Source: a virus
DNA length: 61,379 bases
IMG/VR virus record: IMGVR_UViG_3300036846_000573
Location: 1-61,379 of that record
Strand: one strand, 5' to 3'
The notes under the pieces: model-generated
Told to the model about the DNA's origin: nothing
The model's input: the letters and a program-made list of their open reading frames with translations, nothing else
Databases searched by the model: none
Part shown: in pieces, positions 30,701-38,934 of the stretch
Layout: the number at the start of each line of letters is the position of its first letter
Position numbering within the stretch: position 1 is the first letter of the stretch
Translations under genes and position numbers: made by a program

Positions 30701-31901
30701 GTGTCGCCGCCGGTGGTGGTGTTGCCCTAGCCGCCGGTGCCGGCCGCGCACCGCCGCCGGTCAATCCGACGATCCCAACCAGACCCGTGTTGTTTACTAA
30801 ACTTGCAACCCGCTGCCCGGCGGTCGGCTGCTCGTAGGGTTTACCGCCGGCTGTGTCGATAACCGGGCCGAGTTCGGTCTGTGCCGCACCCAAGGCTTCG
30901 AGACCGGCCGCTTTACCGAGCAGCCCCGGCGCAGCGAGGGTCGGCGCGGCGGCAGCCTCCCCTGCTTTACCCGCGACATTGTCGACGACGCTCTTGACCC
31001 AGCCACCTAACATCTCCTGACCGGGTCTGGTCATGATCAGCGCCGTCTGCGCCCCCCCAACGGCAGCACCGACGATGACGCCCATCGCTGTCGCTGCCGG
31101 GTCGCCGCCGGATTTGACGTTGGCGTCGATCCCGCCCAGCGTACCCAGCAAGGCTGCCGCTCTTGGGATCGTGGCAAACCCGCCCGTCGCGGCGCCGGCC
31201 AGGATGGTCGGCACGATCTCCAATGCCGCGCTGGCGGACTGGCTGAGGACCGCCGACACCGAATGGTATTTGTGCCATGCCTCGACGGGGTCGTTGGTAT
31301 CCGGCGCCCAGTCCTTGGTGAATTGCTCCCAACCTTTAAGCTGAGATTCCAACGCGTCTTTGATGGCTGGCGAATCGATATCAAACTGTCTGGCGATAAA
31401 GTCGGCGCCGCGTGTCGCGACGATGCCGATCTTGCGCGCTTCGCCGACGGAGCCGCGAACCAGGGCTTTTCCCGATTCCGCTAAAAAACCCGGCGGCGGC
31501 GCTTCCGGTACATTCGCTTCTGCCGGGCTGGCGTTAAAGGCTTCACCGCCAATGGTGCCCCACGGCGTCTTCATGCCGACAACGGATTTCTCGGGCTTCT
31601 CGGGTTTTGTCGGTTCGGCGGCTGTCGTCGACGGTTCAAGGTCGCCGGCGCCGGGCGGCAAGGGCGCCGGCGCGCTGCTGGTGCCATAGACATCCGGGGC
31701 GTAGCCGATCGCCGGTGGGACTTCGGTGTCGGTCGGGCTGCCGGTAGGCGCCGGTGTTGCCAGAGGTGACGGTGTTACGACGGCGCCGCCGGCCGGCGCC
31801 GGTTCGGGCGACGGCCTGACAGATAGTTGCTCGGTGTCCAGGGCCGGGTCTTGTTCCCCGGTGTCCAAGTAAGGGTCGGTGGGATCGTAAGGGGCGGCCA
31901 T
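24780..31901 (-). CDS. Giant internal virion / DNA-ejection protein
   Basis: 2373 residues, the largest product here. Residues 1-130 and about 380-720 are Pro/Ala/Glu-rich and disordered. Residues about 140-380 contain Gly/Ala-rich hydrophobic stretches (AAATGGFATI, VIVGAAVGGAQTAL) able to enter membranes. A zincin signature, VHEALHATTR, lies near 1156-1165. The C-terminal 700 residues resemble the end of polyvalent PLxRFG-type phage proteins, with further hydrophobic helices. By place and size this is probably an ejected protein that passes through the envelope ahead of DNA, with a peptidase that may act on host proteins. The family name is inferred by eye. Confidence 0.7.
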   Translation of the reverse strand: MAAPYDPTDPYLDTGEQDPALDTEQLSVRPSPEPAPAGGAVVTPSPLATPAPTGSPTDTEVPPAIGYAPDVYGTSSAPAPLPPGAGDLEPSTTAAEPTKPEKPEKSVVGMKTPWGTIGGEAFNASPAEANVPEAPPPGFLAESGKALVRGSVGEARKIGIVATRGADFIARQFDIDSPAIKDALESQLKGWEQFTKDWAPDTNDPVEAWHKYHSVSAVLSQSASAALEIVPTILAGAATGGFATIPRAAALLGTLGGIDANVKSGGDPAATAMGVIVGAAVGGAQTALIMTRPGQEMLGGWVKSVVDNVAGKAGEAAAAPTLAAPGLLGKAAGLEALGAAQTELGPVIDTAGGKPYEQPTAGQRVASLVNNTGLVGIVGLTGGGARPAPAARATPPPAATPGVPAAEAAAIRLALPPPRPALPPPSETPLGGLPPEPGGAPPGAPPGAPPGAPGAAPEGEPGGIAARVKAVTRDVARDTVEGTLGAPPPAGEGGAEGAPGEGVAPEVAAALAPTARFAPQQRTELARRGYSEERIQELERSMAQPPEGGAAAGPPQERPTTPTLTPARAEPPALEPPAPPPELRPAPTTEPTAPARPTVERAAPSSEIRTEPDDVNKGQVVAKNIDGDVIGKGPTIEAATADARVRGGAVYPEEPPPTTGTTAPPEIPPEIPSGIKPPAASEIAKPLAARAETPSDITEKTAPIIPTTGREVAPPKTVGEALAQAKAEGVGEKPSFTVEKVKRRAASEQAKPLEPKAEPVNQPKPTQPKPTTTLTLQKRGAVEQAVAARAEQLRAAQERPVSTEPVAEQVTQQPLRRGAAREGVAGGRTLGDELNIPREQQGQAMRLASTTTNKTTIGKALVQDILNNHHDVETAADLYGRRVGGRGRPSVANNFADFMGRHIEAVKEAGDKGAAQADRLREQYNTEQARLKSEGKTSSDKLTRIEGKITELAGEMKQVNALDRLGEIQAQAKAHIDSTIAPKAEPRARAREQAKEIKLPTDEESMARFQALRDNPDLSEDRPAQSSKAIDARTKVASNLADRALSRPIRERLNASNKAGRTVSLHKVLQEDVIDNRPAQALAPHLVELSKQIQRLLGSADVPVGSYRLMRNLAHNEGFRNAWQEAIDSGSLGAFESHHDIIGINEKAPRPVETLVHEALHATTRRYFRTLFEKVEYGEPLEPEEQRHYDAIRAMQKELSKIKNSDATLTDDDRFLLDYAAASQGHEIPTLVMTKSRFQAILARKEPSLAFRQEMTRLGYDTPQPSLWHSFVEIMRQVFHLGRDGKSTLEAMLRPLTDITEAGGALDREAREFFGTNRYFNRRTASIDKPALFEDRAAPDMSHDIPTDALPDEPTREAARPMGEAMRTGFMGSPAAVERGVGKAVQYVADRKGGVSSAVRRTVSPFRSTKDLVEANKDVTPSIEKVHEAQKNAFHETEEFMRRWGDKVQDMGHRIQQASDDFRQLIVDVGVLPTKRGATYGVAARLGGKDFLADNAHLNSEQLKVAENLQKTYDNLPAPERGLYKELQDMHRAMDVEEKQAVFKSIADRTFADWTPAERGILENTFKSRRALEDFISNPDASPIADAVGERWQNSRAFAQALAKEWRNGWIEGDYFPQRRYGDYIVSWGDKEHPESYGVEMFERRGEAMARARQLEDEGASDVHGVARKEAYNARNALPEGTIENLDKALQSRTKLSPQEVQDLKDSGVSDKAINQMQRYRLDTDQIKAVRDEMVGLRLRNATSSQQARTRARRQGIKGATTDAAKVLYMDTLSSASRVGHLLHGGEETTALSAMRREVTSLRNQGLTRQAEYERGNDALHEMTQRATPIDGDRSMSLAAKLGRGVSRLAFTMQLMRVAHPVLQAVETNIRAMAYLGARFGYGRTAVMLTKSLLDVAPTAWRQGLHNMATVMHSDMKTSNWDMRGVMLKRLQASMGDPAHAQALVDMMDREGAFTHSITLEMRRLAQPGGFDTTGGGAGGVARRLANNMMDLFTVAEHTVDVMNRSAAAKAAFDMAMRDTKGNVSESLDHAREMMGRIAPSVAPWNIPRMATQQGPFGGWTGPIMQYKVTAMQLYSTMAAIAKEMSFKTPEGREAVKAITGLIAMNSALVGGVTGNVFGVGVSGMFGLLDWIEGRDKPRDREPEVRRWMAERWGEPMSLFLSRGAAGLAGFDVHTNIGLSNMGGIKGPESFDAKGFGMMVGNAVGGPAMAAATQVQAGLHNLINGNYAKAVDQLQPRVTRDIFRAYNERATGLTDSRGAVIREPGETTVAGTVGTAIGLNPNAYFYDRRNAGIQARNYLQEDRQHAIDAWLRSGDRTAVDQFNADNQHEGERINYSELYKAQKQQRDQLRKPEDYGLKVSPKQRRFMEDSMRF
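29771..29784. promoter_or_regulatory. CACTAC-type palindrome inside giant gene
   Basis: CACGACCGGTAGTG, one mismatch from the perfect palindrome, within the Pro-rich coding segment. Confidence 0.35.
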
Positions 31902-31902
31902 G

Positions 31903-34900
31903 TCAGCGTGCCTGCAGTTGGTCGCGCGTGACGCGCCGTGGCATGCCGATGGCTGGTGGGTTGAACACGACCGGCGCCTGCGGCTGAACCACCGGGCGCT
32001 GCGGCATCTGGATGTTGGGAACCTGACGCGGGCCGGTCGGCGGCGGGTTCGCCGCTAAAGCCCTCTCGACCTCTGGGATAGCGGTGCCACGCAGCGACTG
32101 CGGTGACAGATAAGCGCGCGGATGACCACTTGGGTCGAGCACGGTAAAGCCTGTCGTCCTGCCCTGAGCATCAACCAAGGGCGCCAGCTTCATCGTCGTA
32201 ACAGGATTACCCGGTGTCGACTCCTTGGTCTGGGACACGAGACCCTTAGTCAATGTCTTGGCCTGATCCACCGTTTGCTCGGTGTTGTTCATGCGCAGTG
32301 CTTTATAGATCTGCTTGGAGCGGTCTAGCTGCTCCTGGTCCCAGGTAGATCCATTCTCGTTGGTGAGCGGGTTCTTCGAGCTAGGATCGAAAATACCCTG
32401 CTCCAGTATTTCTTTGTCGGCAGCCGCAGCGGCGCGCGCCTGGGTCTCTTGCTGCGCCCCCAGCCGGGCATTTGTTGTCTCGATGTTTGCCTGTACCCGC
32501 TGCGCTGCGTCATAGAGCGAGATTTGATGCTGCTCTGCGGCACGCCGATTGGCTTCGGTTTGCTGCACGCCGACCCGCTGCGCTTCGGCTTGCACCGTCT
32601 GATTGGCGTGAGCCGTCTCGAACTCCAGCTTCTGCCGCGCCTGGGCTTCCAGCATCTGGTTGTGGACGATCTCTTCGTTGGTCTTTTTCTCCTTGTCGAC
32701 CATTTCGGCCCACTTCACCGGATCGGCGACGATCCGCATATTGTCCATCAGGTTTTGCTGAGTGACTTGAAACGGCCCGCCCATCGGCTGATGGGTCACT
32801 TCGCTGTAGCGCTGCCCATATACTTTGTCGTCCGAGACACCGAACTTGATAAAGGCGCCGTCCTCGACAAAGGCATGGCTGCGCGCCAGGAAGTAGGTCG
32901 CGGCGCTCCAGTCCTTGGCGCCCATCGCGCCATAAGCACGCTTCAAATCGTCAAAGCTTCCGGCGTGCTGCTCGCGCGTCAGCAACTCGATGGCGGCGCC
33001 GGCTGCCCCCCAGTTGTCGGTCAACGCCGCCTTGCGGTAGATCGCCAGCCTAAGCGCGGCAAAGCCGTTGCTGGGTGTCGTGTTCGACGGCGCGGCGTCA
33101 TAGGTGACGTAGCTCAGAAGCCCGACCGGGCCACCGGCTTTGGTCGCCGCCATGGCGGCGTCCGGGTCGGCGGTGCCGGGCTTGCTGTTATTATCCAGCG
33201 AGTTCGTTGGGCCGGCTGGCGCCGGCGCTGGCGCGCCGGGAACGACCGATGTACCAGGACCGGGCACGCCACCCGGTGGCGGCGGCACGGCTTCTGCCGG
33301 TGTCCCCGCTGCCGCGCGCGGCGCTGGGGGCGTGCCGGGCGGTGGTGTCGGCGGCGGCGCGGTTGGCGCTGTCGCTTCGGCTGGCGTCCGTGCCTGCGGT
33401 GTCGTCTCACTACCGGTAGTGACCGGTTTTGCTGGCGGAATGACCGTTGGCGGAACGACAAGACCTTCTTGTATATTTCGCGCGCCTTCAGCCGCAGCCT
33501 GTGCTGCCTGCGCCCCCGGCAAACCTTCGGGCTGCACCGTGATAGCTGGCAGCGCATTACCGATAGCTCGACCGATGGCTCGACCAAGCGAGCCATACTC
33601 AGGCGCCGGTGTGCCGGTTGGTTGGAGCCCGCCCGGAGGCTCAGGCTCGCCGGTCTCAGGATTGACGACTGTACCGGGTGGGTAAGCGCGCGCCCGGCCT
33701 TGCCCTTGCAGAACCGGCGGTGGTCCCGGTAAAGGCGGTGGCACTGCCGGCGCAGCTTGCGGCGGCACGACAGTCGGCGGCACGACCAGTTCGCGAGCGC
33801 CGCCGGGGCCACTGACAGGACCGCGAACCCCGCCTAGATCCGGCGGCGGTGGCGGCGACACGGTGTACGGCACCGTCGGTGGAACAACAACGTCACGCGC
33901 ACCGCCGGGGCCGCTGACAGGACCACGAACACCGCCCTGATCCACTGGCGGTGGCGGCGACACGGTGTACGGCACCGTCGGCGGTACAGTCAGTTCACGC
34001 GCATCGGCGCGGGCGCCGATAATGCCGCCGCCTTCCTGCGGTGTTCCGGTAACCGTCGGCAGACCGGCGCTTGTCACCGCGCCTTCGGGCGGCGGCTCCT
34101 CTTCTTCCGGCTTGCGCCCCATAAACGCATCGATGAATTTCCACACCCCCGGCGCGTTGGCGAGGGCGATCTCGTGCGACGCGTCGGGCCGCTGCAGCAT
34201 GCGCTTGACCACATCGGGTCCGGCATAAAATGCCGCGACGGCATTTTTAGAACCGCGCCCGAACTCGTCTTCCGCCTCCTTCCACTTGAGCGCCCCCATG
34301 TAGAGGTTCTGAATGGGGTTATTAATATCTAACGTTTGTTTAGGGTCGATGCGCTTCTGCTCGTCGGGGCTGATCGCAAAGTAACCAACCCGACCGTCCT
34401 CGTCTTTGTAGCTAGGGTCGGTATCGCTAGATAATTTTATAAGCTGCGCCAAATCGATCGGCGACACGCCGACATCGGTACCAACTTTATTCAGCGCGTC
34501 GTACAATGCCGGGTCGTTGCTGCGTAAATCCTTATAGGTTTCCGCCGGCACCGGGATGCGGGGTTGCTTTATCGGGAACGGCGCCTGCTCGCCGATCGCC
34601 GAGCGCGAACCGGGTGTGCCACGAAACACCACCGGCGGCGCCGGCGCTGGCTCGCCGGGAGGTTTCTCCTCGGGAGCCTGCATCTCCCGCGTCATCGGTG
34701 TCGTCGGCGGCATCGCCGCAGGCGATGGCTGATCGCCAACTTCATCGGGTTTTACCGAGCCGGTCAGCGACGTCGCACCGATAGCCGGTTGAGGTTGAGC
34801 CGGTATCTGCGACGGGGTCAGGACCGGCGCCTCAGTAGTTGGCTCTGGCGTCGCTGGCGTCGCTGGCGCGCTGGGGCCGCTTACGGCTGTATCTTCAGTA

Positions 34901-35898
34901 TCGTCGTATGGGGGCATCTGGAACTCCGGATACCCGGTATTCGGGTTGATGTTCTGGCTTGGCGATCCTGCAGTATAAGCTGAAACGTCTTGATTCTGTT
35001 GTTGAAACGCGCTGCCGATAGCGCCCATGACTTCGGGAGTCTGAGCTTGTCGAGGCACGACGACATCGCCCGGAGTCAGATGTCCGGTGATCGTGTCGGA
35101 GCCGCGCCCCTCCTGGTCCGCAGAAGCTTTATACTGCTGAAATTGCTGCATGCCGTACGGAGCGCGGTCTTCGTACTCGTTATGAAATCTATCTCCGGGA
35201 CCGCCTGGGCGATACACCGTGGGCGTCTCAGCCATGCCCGGCGTTAGCTCAGGATGCTCGGGGTTCTGATAATACCGACCGTAGTCAAGCGGGTTGATCC
35301 CGCTATAAGTTCCAGGTTGGACGCCGCCACGTACTGCTAATGCGCGCCGATTAAAGTCCCCAGCACTATCATATCGCTCGACGGTATCTGGCGGTCCTGG
35401 CACACGCGATGATCCAGAGTATCGATAGTTAGTAAAATCACTCTGCGCAGCATCCGGTAAATCCTGTTTTTGTCTTATATAGTCGGCAACGTCTCGGGTC
35501 GCGATCGGGTGTACCGCCGCCTCGTAAGAATAATCAGCTTCTTTGGGAGAATGATAAGCCGGCCAAGAACCCCAGCCTTCTTTAGCAGCCCGTCTAGTCG
35601 CCTGCTCTACCGGTAAAATCTTACCGTCCCATACTGTTGGAATATTATAATACGCAGGAGCGCCGCCAATATTTGGCCCCTTAACAACTGCCTGATAAAG
35701 TGTCGATATGCTACCGTCTGAATGCTCGACCTTGCCGTTGCCGTACAGGTTTGCCCTATGATGGTTGTAAAGATTAAGCTCCTGCGGCGACAAATCCTCT
35801 AGCTCACGGTTCTGGCTCGCCGCAGGGCGATAAGACTGCCAAAGCCGGTCAGTTTCCGCCGGTATCGGTGTCAGATCCTGTTGGCTATTGTCGCTCAT
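31903..35898 (-). CDS. Internal virion protein with degenerate transglycosylase domain
   Basis: 1331 residues. Residues about 45-150 form a domain I know from other phage virion proteins (NLYGNGKVEHSDGSISTLY, then YNIPTVWDGKIL). Residues about 445-565 look like a lytic transglycosylase fold (DLAQLIKLSSDTDPSY, VGYFAISPDEQ, AVAAFYAGP), but the catalytic glutamate expected before S/T-x-x-x-P appears replaced by serine. A 34-residue proline-rich tandem repeat lies at about 630-705. Residues 1050-1175 are a long coiled coil. It is probably ejected with the neighbouring proteins. The gene ends one base before the giant gene begins. Confidence 0.7.
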   Translation of the reverse strand: MSDNSQQDLTPIPAETDRLWQSYRPAASQNRELEDLSPQELNLYNHHRANLYGNGKVEHSDGSISTLYQAVVKGPNIGGAPAYYNIPTVWDGKILPVEQATRRAAKEGWGSWPAYHSPKEADYSYEAAVHPIATRDVADYIRQKQDLPDAAQSDFTNYRYSGSSRVPGPPDTVERYDSAGDFNRRALAVRGGVQPGTYSGINPLDYGRYYQNPEHPELTPGMAETPTVYRPGGPGDRFHNEYEDRAPYGMQQFQQYKASADQEGRGSDTITGHLTPGDVVVPRQAQTPEVMGAIGSAFQQQNQDVSAYTAGSPSQNINPNTGYPEFQMPPYDDTEDTAVSGPSAPATPATPEPTTEAPVLTPSQIPAQPQPAIGATSLTGSVKPDEVGDQPSPAAMPPTTPMTREMQAPEEKPPGEPAPAPPVVFRGTPGSRSAIGEQAPFPIKQPRIPVPAETYKDLRSNDPALYDALNKVGTDVGVSPIDLAQLIKLSSDTDPSYKDEDGRVGYFAISPDEQKRIDPKQTLDINNPIQNLYMGALKWKEAEDEFGRGSKNAVAAFYAGPDVVKRMLQRPDASHEIALANAPGVWKFIDAFMGRKPEEEEPPPEGAVTSAGLPTVTGTPQEGGGIIGARADARELTVPPTVPYTVSPPPPVDQGGVRGPVSGPGGARDVVVPPTVPYTVSPPPPPDLGGVRGPVSGPGGARELVVPPTVVPPQAAPAVPPPLPGPPPVLQGQGRARAYPPGTVVNPETGEPEPPGGLQPTGTPAPEYGSLGRAIGRAIGNALPAITVQPEGLPGAQAAQAAAEGARNIQEGLVVPPTVIPPAKPVTTGSETTPQARTPAEATAPTAPPPTPPPGTPPAPRAAAGTPAEAVPPPPGGVPGPGTSVVPGAPAPAPAGPTNSLDNNSKPGTADPDAAMAATKAGGPVGLLSYVTYDAAPSNTTPSNGFAALRLAIYRKAALTDNWGAAGAAIELLTREQHAGSFDDLKRAYGAMGAKDWSAATYFLARSHAFVEDGAFIKFGVSDDKVYGQRYSEVTHQPMGGPFQVTQQNLMDNMRIVADPVKWAEMVDKEKKTNEEIVHNQMLEAQARQKLEFETAHANQTVQAEAQRVGVQQTEANRRAAEQHQISLYDAAQRVQANIETTNARLGAQQETQARAAAAADKEILEQGIFDPSSKNPLTNENGSTWDQEQLDRSKQIYKALRMNNTEQTVDQAKTLTKGLVSQTKESTPGNPVTTMKLAPLVDAQGRTTGFTVLDPSGHPRAYLSPQSLRGTAIPEVERALAANPPPTGPRQVPNIQMPQRPVVQPQAPVVFNPPAIGMPRRVTRDQLQAR
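33783..34010 (-). repeat. 102-base tandem repeat in coding sequence
   Basis: Two full copies and a partial one, period 102 bases, coding the 34-residue unit with VPPTVPYTVSPPPP and GGVRGPVSGPGG. The identical CACGGTGTACGGCACCGTCGG blocks start at 33859 and 33961. Confidence 0.8.
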
Positions 35899-35901
35899 GA
35901 C

Positions 35902-37203
35902 TTATCCCGTCGGATAAATGCCGGGATAAAGACCGCTGGCAACCTGCATCGGCACCAGCAGCGTGCGCGGCCCGATCGCGCCGGGCTGTGACTGCACGTA
36001 ATTCGTCTGACCAGCTTGGCTGAGCGGCACACCTTGCGCGTTGACCAGCACGTTACCCTGAGGGCCGCCCCAATAAATCGGCGACTGTCCTGGCGCAGCA
36101 ATGTTTGCCGACGCCAGCGCCGGCGCACCGGCTTGTCCTTGCGGCGCTTGCGGAGCGCCACCATAAGCGGGACGCAATGCCGGCCCTTGATGCGGCGCTG
36201 TCACCGAGGGCTGCGCCGCCGCCGCAGCTTGCGCCATAATAGGTGGCGGCGCGGCAGGCACAGCACCGATCGCGCCCGGCGGCGCCATAGGTCCGCCCGG
36301 GGATAAACTAAACGGCACTAGCGCTGCAGTCTTGGTGACGTTAGGCGTCAGGGCCGAGAACTCATCCGGTGGTGGTGGTGGGGCCGTAGTCCCTTCCTGC
36401 CCGCCACCGGTTAACGGTGCCGGCGCTGGCGCCTGCTCGGGTAGCGGCACGGGTTTTGCTGCAGGCTCCGGCGTTGGCACTGCTGCTACTGGTGGTGGTG
36501 GCGGCGGCGGTATCGCTGCCGGTGCCGGTGTCCTTGCAACGTTAGCGCTGGCAGGCGGTAGTAAGTTTAACTGCTGCCGGGTGATGTTTGCCTGTTCTTT
36601 TATCCGACTGTTAAAATTCTCCCACGGACGCAGACCTTCTGCCCCGTAAGCCGCGTCGAACACCTTGCGCTGCGACTCCGGTGAGAAATCATCGACACCG
36701 GCGATCTCGGCATATTTTTTATAAGTGTCTGGTTGAAATTGAAAATCACCAGCGGCGTGGCTGACAAAGGTCTTACCGTCGGGTCCGGTAAAGGTCTTAC
36801 CCTCCCAATCCGGAAACCCGTGATACCCCGGTTTTGCCGGGTAACCCGACAAGTCTTTACCACCGACACCCGTGTTAGGATTACCACCAGGATTTTCCAG
36901 CGGTGAGATAACACCCGCTGCGATGTCGCTCGTCCAAGGCTGGTTCCAGTTTAACCCCGGGGTGCCACCCGGCTCGCCTTTTGTGCTGACCCCCGACATC
37001 GATTGATTAAGCGTCTGGGTTTGTTTCGCTGCATCCTGCTCCTTCATTTGCTGAGTTATTCTATCTTGTACATCGTATGAAGCTTGATGCGACTTGATCG
37101 AGAACTCCAGGTCTTCGGCTTTCTGCAGAAAATTCTGCATAAAGGTGGCGCCGTTTTGGAGCCCGGTGATAAAAGCCAACCCTGGCGAATACGGCTCAAC
37201 CAT
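35902..37203 (-). CDS. Virion-associated lysozyme (lambda R / GH104-like)
   Basis: 433 residues. Residues about 85-200 match the lambda endolysin R fold: SPLENPGGNP (catalytic Glu near 99), then SHAAGDFQFQPDTYKKY and DFSPESQRKVFDAAYGAEG, the same order as in lambda R. The N-terminal 80 residues are helical. The C-terminal half is Pro/Ala-rich with a hydrophobic GAIGPRTLLVPMQV segment. Its place among internal virion proteins suggests a peptidoglycan-opening enzyme carried in the particle, though it could also serve as the endolysin since none other is seen. Confidence 0.75.
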   Translation of the reverse strand: MVEPYSPGLAFITGLQNGATFMQNFLQKAEDLEFSIKSHQASYDVQDRITQQMKEQDAAKQTQTLNQSMSGVSTKGEPGGTPGLNWNQPWTSDIAAGVISPLENPGGNPNTGVGGKDLSGYPAKPGYHGFPDWEGKTFTGPDGKTFVSHAAGDFQFQPDTYKKYAEIAGVDDFSPESQRKVFDAAYGAEGLRPWENFNSRIKEQANITRQQLNLLPPASANVARTPAPAAIPPPPPPPVAAVPTPEPAAKPVPLPEQAPAPAPLTGGGQEGTTAPPPPPDEFSALTPNVTKTAALVPFSLSPGGPMAPPGAIGAVPAAPPPIMAQAAAAAQPSVTAPHQGPALRPAYGGAPQAPQGQAGAPALASANIAAPGQSPIYWGGPQGNVLVNAQGVPLSQAGQTNYVQSQPGAIGPRTLLVPMQVASGLYPGIYPTG

Positions 37204-38476
37204 GGCTGTCTCCTACGGCGATCTCATAGTCGACGTATTTATAACCTTGCGGGTCAGTCACGACGGCGTTGGGGTGCAGCTTCTCGACCTCGTCGGCCAT
37301 CAGTCCGATCTGGAACGCCGGGCTGCCGACATAACGGTAGACGTAGACCGGCAGCCCATTGTCGAGCGTGCCGACCCGCTCGATGTCGGTCTTAAACCGC
37401 CTGTCGGACGGCATCCCAAATCTCCCGAGAGCCATGCCGGCGACGTTGCCGAGGATCTGGAACGGTGCGATCGCATTGGCGGATTGCTGCCGGTAGACAT
37501 CCATCTGGTTGGAGAAACCAGCATTCAAAACGTTACCGGCACCGATGATTGCCTGCCCGGCATTCCCCAAGGCCTGATTTCCCTGACCGTATAAGTTAAC
37601 CCCCTGCGAGCCGTAGGCCCCAGCCAACTGCGTGTAGGGGTTGCTCAAGCTTGCATAGGAAGTCGGTGAGCCGGTCGCCGCCGTCGTCGCATACATATTC
37701 TGGTTTGCCGCACCGATACCGCCACCGCCGATCGCCGCGCCGCCGAGACCCGAGGCGGTTTGTTGCAGGCTTAAACCGGCTTGGCCGATGGCTTGCGCCG
37801 GCAAGCGCTGCCCGACTTCGAGCCCCGCCAACTCATATTGCCTGCCCTGCTCTTCGGTTTGGGTGCGCGCCATCGTCCCGGCAGCGGCGCCGGCGGCAGC
37901 CTGGGCGATGTTCGAGGCTTGCAAGGTTCGCGCGAATGCGCCCTGCGTCGGATCGAGTCCATAGCCTTGCATCGTGCGTAACGCGTTGTCGCGCGCTGCG
38001 CCAAAAGCGGTCGACACATCGGCCCGCGCCGCCCCTGCCCGCTCATCCATGCGGGCCGGTGTCGCGTAGCCAAAAGCCTCGTTGACAAACTGGGTTTCCC
38101 TCGGCGCAAAATTAGTGGCGTAGCGGTTATAAGTCTCTGTCGCTTGCCGCCGGCTCTCGGCAGCCGCTGAGGTCTGCTCCTGTAAATTACTCAGCGACGC
38201 TGTCGTAAAGTCTTTTTGCTGGTTCAGGTAATCGGTAAGAAAAGGTCGTATGTCGTTGTATTGTTGTCGACCAAAGGCTAACTGGTCCTGCGCCGTCTGT
38301 GCGTATTTATCGGCGACATCGGCAGAGCGCCCGGCATAGACATTTTGCTGTGCTAGTTGCTCGCGCGCCGTCTCCTGCTGGATACGCGCAACCTCGGCAT
38401 CCGAGGCGGCCGTCGCCTGCGCTGCCTGAACAGTCGGCCCGAGGTCGGGCGGTTGCGGCGGATCTGGTTTACCCAT
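37196..38476 (-). CDS. Virion protein with C-terminal S74 chaperone
   Basis: 426 residues. An Ala/Gln-rich helical N-terminal two thirds (QQETAREQLAQQ, ARTLQASNIAQAAAGAAAG) resembles small ejection proteins. The end, from about 350, is a peptidase S74 domain: SDRRFKTDIERVG, with the conserved Ser and Lys, then GLMADEVEKLHPNAV. S74 domains trimerise fibres and cut themselves off. One on an ejection-like protein is unusual, so this may be a short fibre or tail-tip component instead. It overlaps both neighbours. Confidence 0.7.
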   Translation of the reverse strand: MGKPDPPQPPDLGPTVQAAQATAASDAEVARIQQETAREQLAQQNVYAGRSADVADKYAQTAQDQLAFGRQQYNDIRPFLTDYLNQQKDFTTASLSNLQEQTSAAAESRRQATETYNRYATNFAPRETQFVNEAFGYATPARMDERAGAARADVSTAFGAARDNALRTMQGYGLDPTQGAFARTLQASNIAQAAAGAAAGTMARTQTEEQGRQYELAGLEVGQRLPAQAIGQAGLSLQQTASGLGGAAIGGGGIGAANQNMYATTAATGSPTSYASLSNPYTQLAGAYGSQGVNLYGQGNQALGNAGQAIIGAGNVLNAGFSNQMDVYRQQSANAIAPFQILGNVAGMALGRFGMPSDRRFKTDIERVGTLDNGLPVYVYRYVGSPAFQIGLMADEVEKLHPNAVVTDPQGYKYVDYEIAVGDSHG

Positions 38477-38934
38477 CAGGCGGCTTCCTTATGACCGACA
38501 CGCCATTCCTTTGGTTGGTAATTCAACCAAGGGCAGGCATCCTTAACCATCGTCAAAACCATCATGTGCACGCCGAGTGCGTAAGCGTCTGTCAGGACTG
38601 TTTCCAGCGCCCACCCGGCTCGCAGCCACATCGCCATCTTGCGGTCGTCATCCGAGCGCAACGGCGCGAACAGCTTGATGCAATTAAGCTGGACAAACGC
38701 GTAGTAAAACACCACCCACAGGAGTTCCCGGTTGCACCAGTGCTTATCGTCGCCGGCGCAATGCACCGCCATGCTGGCGCCGAGATACTGGCACAGCACA
38801 AAGCCGCCCCGGATCGAGCCGTCACGACGGTCGTGACGGGTAAACGAGTGGTCATAGACCGGCATAAAGACCCCACCGGCGCGGTCCATGACCCACTGCC
38901 CCGCACCCGGTGCGTCGATGCGGATATCGGTCAT
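38476..38934 (-). CDS. GNAT-like virion protein
   Basis: 152 residues with an acetyltransferase-like pattern: VVFYYAFVQLNCIKLFAPLR, then DRKMAMWLRAGWALETVL, in the place of the acetyl-CoA loop and C-terminal part of GNAT folds. Such proteins occur among internal virion proteins of T7-like and related podoviruses, where catalytic activity is not established. The acetyl-CoA P-loop (Q/R-x-x-G-x-G/A) is not clear, so it may be non-catalytic. Overlaps the fibre gene by four bases. Confidence 0.6.
   Translation of the reverse strand: MTDIRIDAPGAGQWVMDRAGGVFMPVYDHSFTRHDRRDGSIRGGFVLCQYLGASMAVHCAGDDKHWCNRELLWVVFYYAFVQLNCIKLFAPLRSDDDRKMAMWLRAGWALETVLTDAYALGVHMMVLTMVKDACPWLNYQPKEWRVGHKEAA

Noticed and set aside
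25309-36914. Many long plus-strand frames opposite the virion genes
   Set aside because: They are antisense to clear domains of the ejection proteins, and result from high GC content and biased codons.
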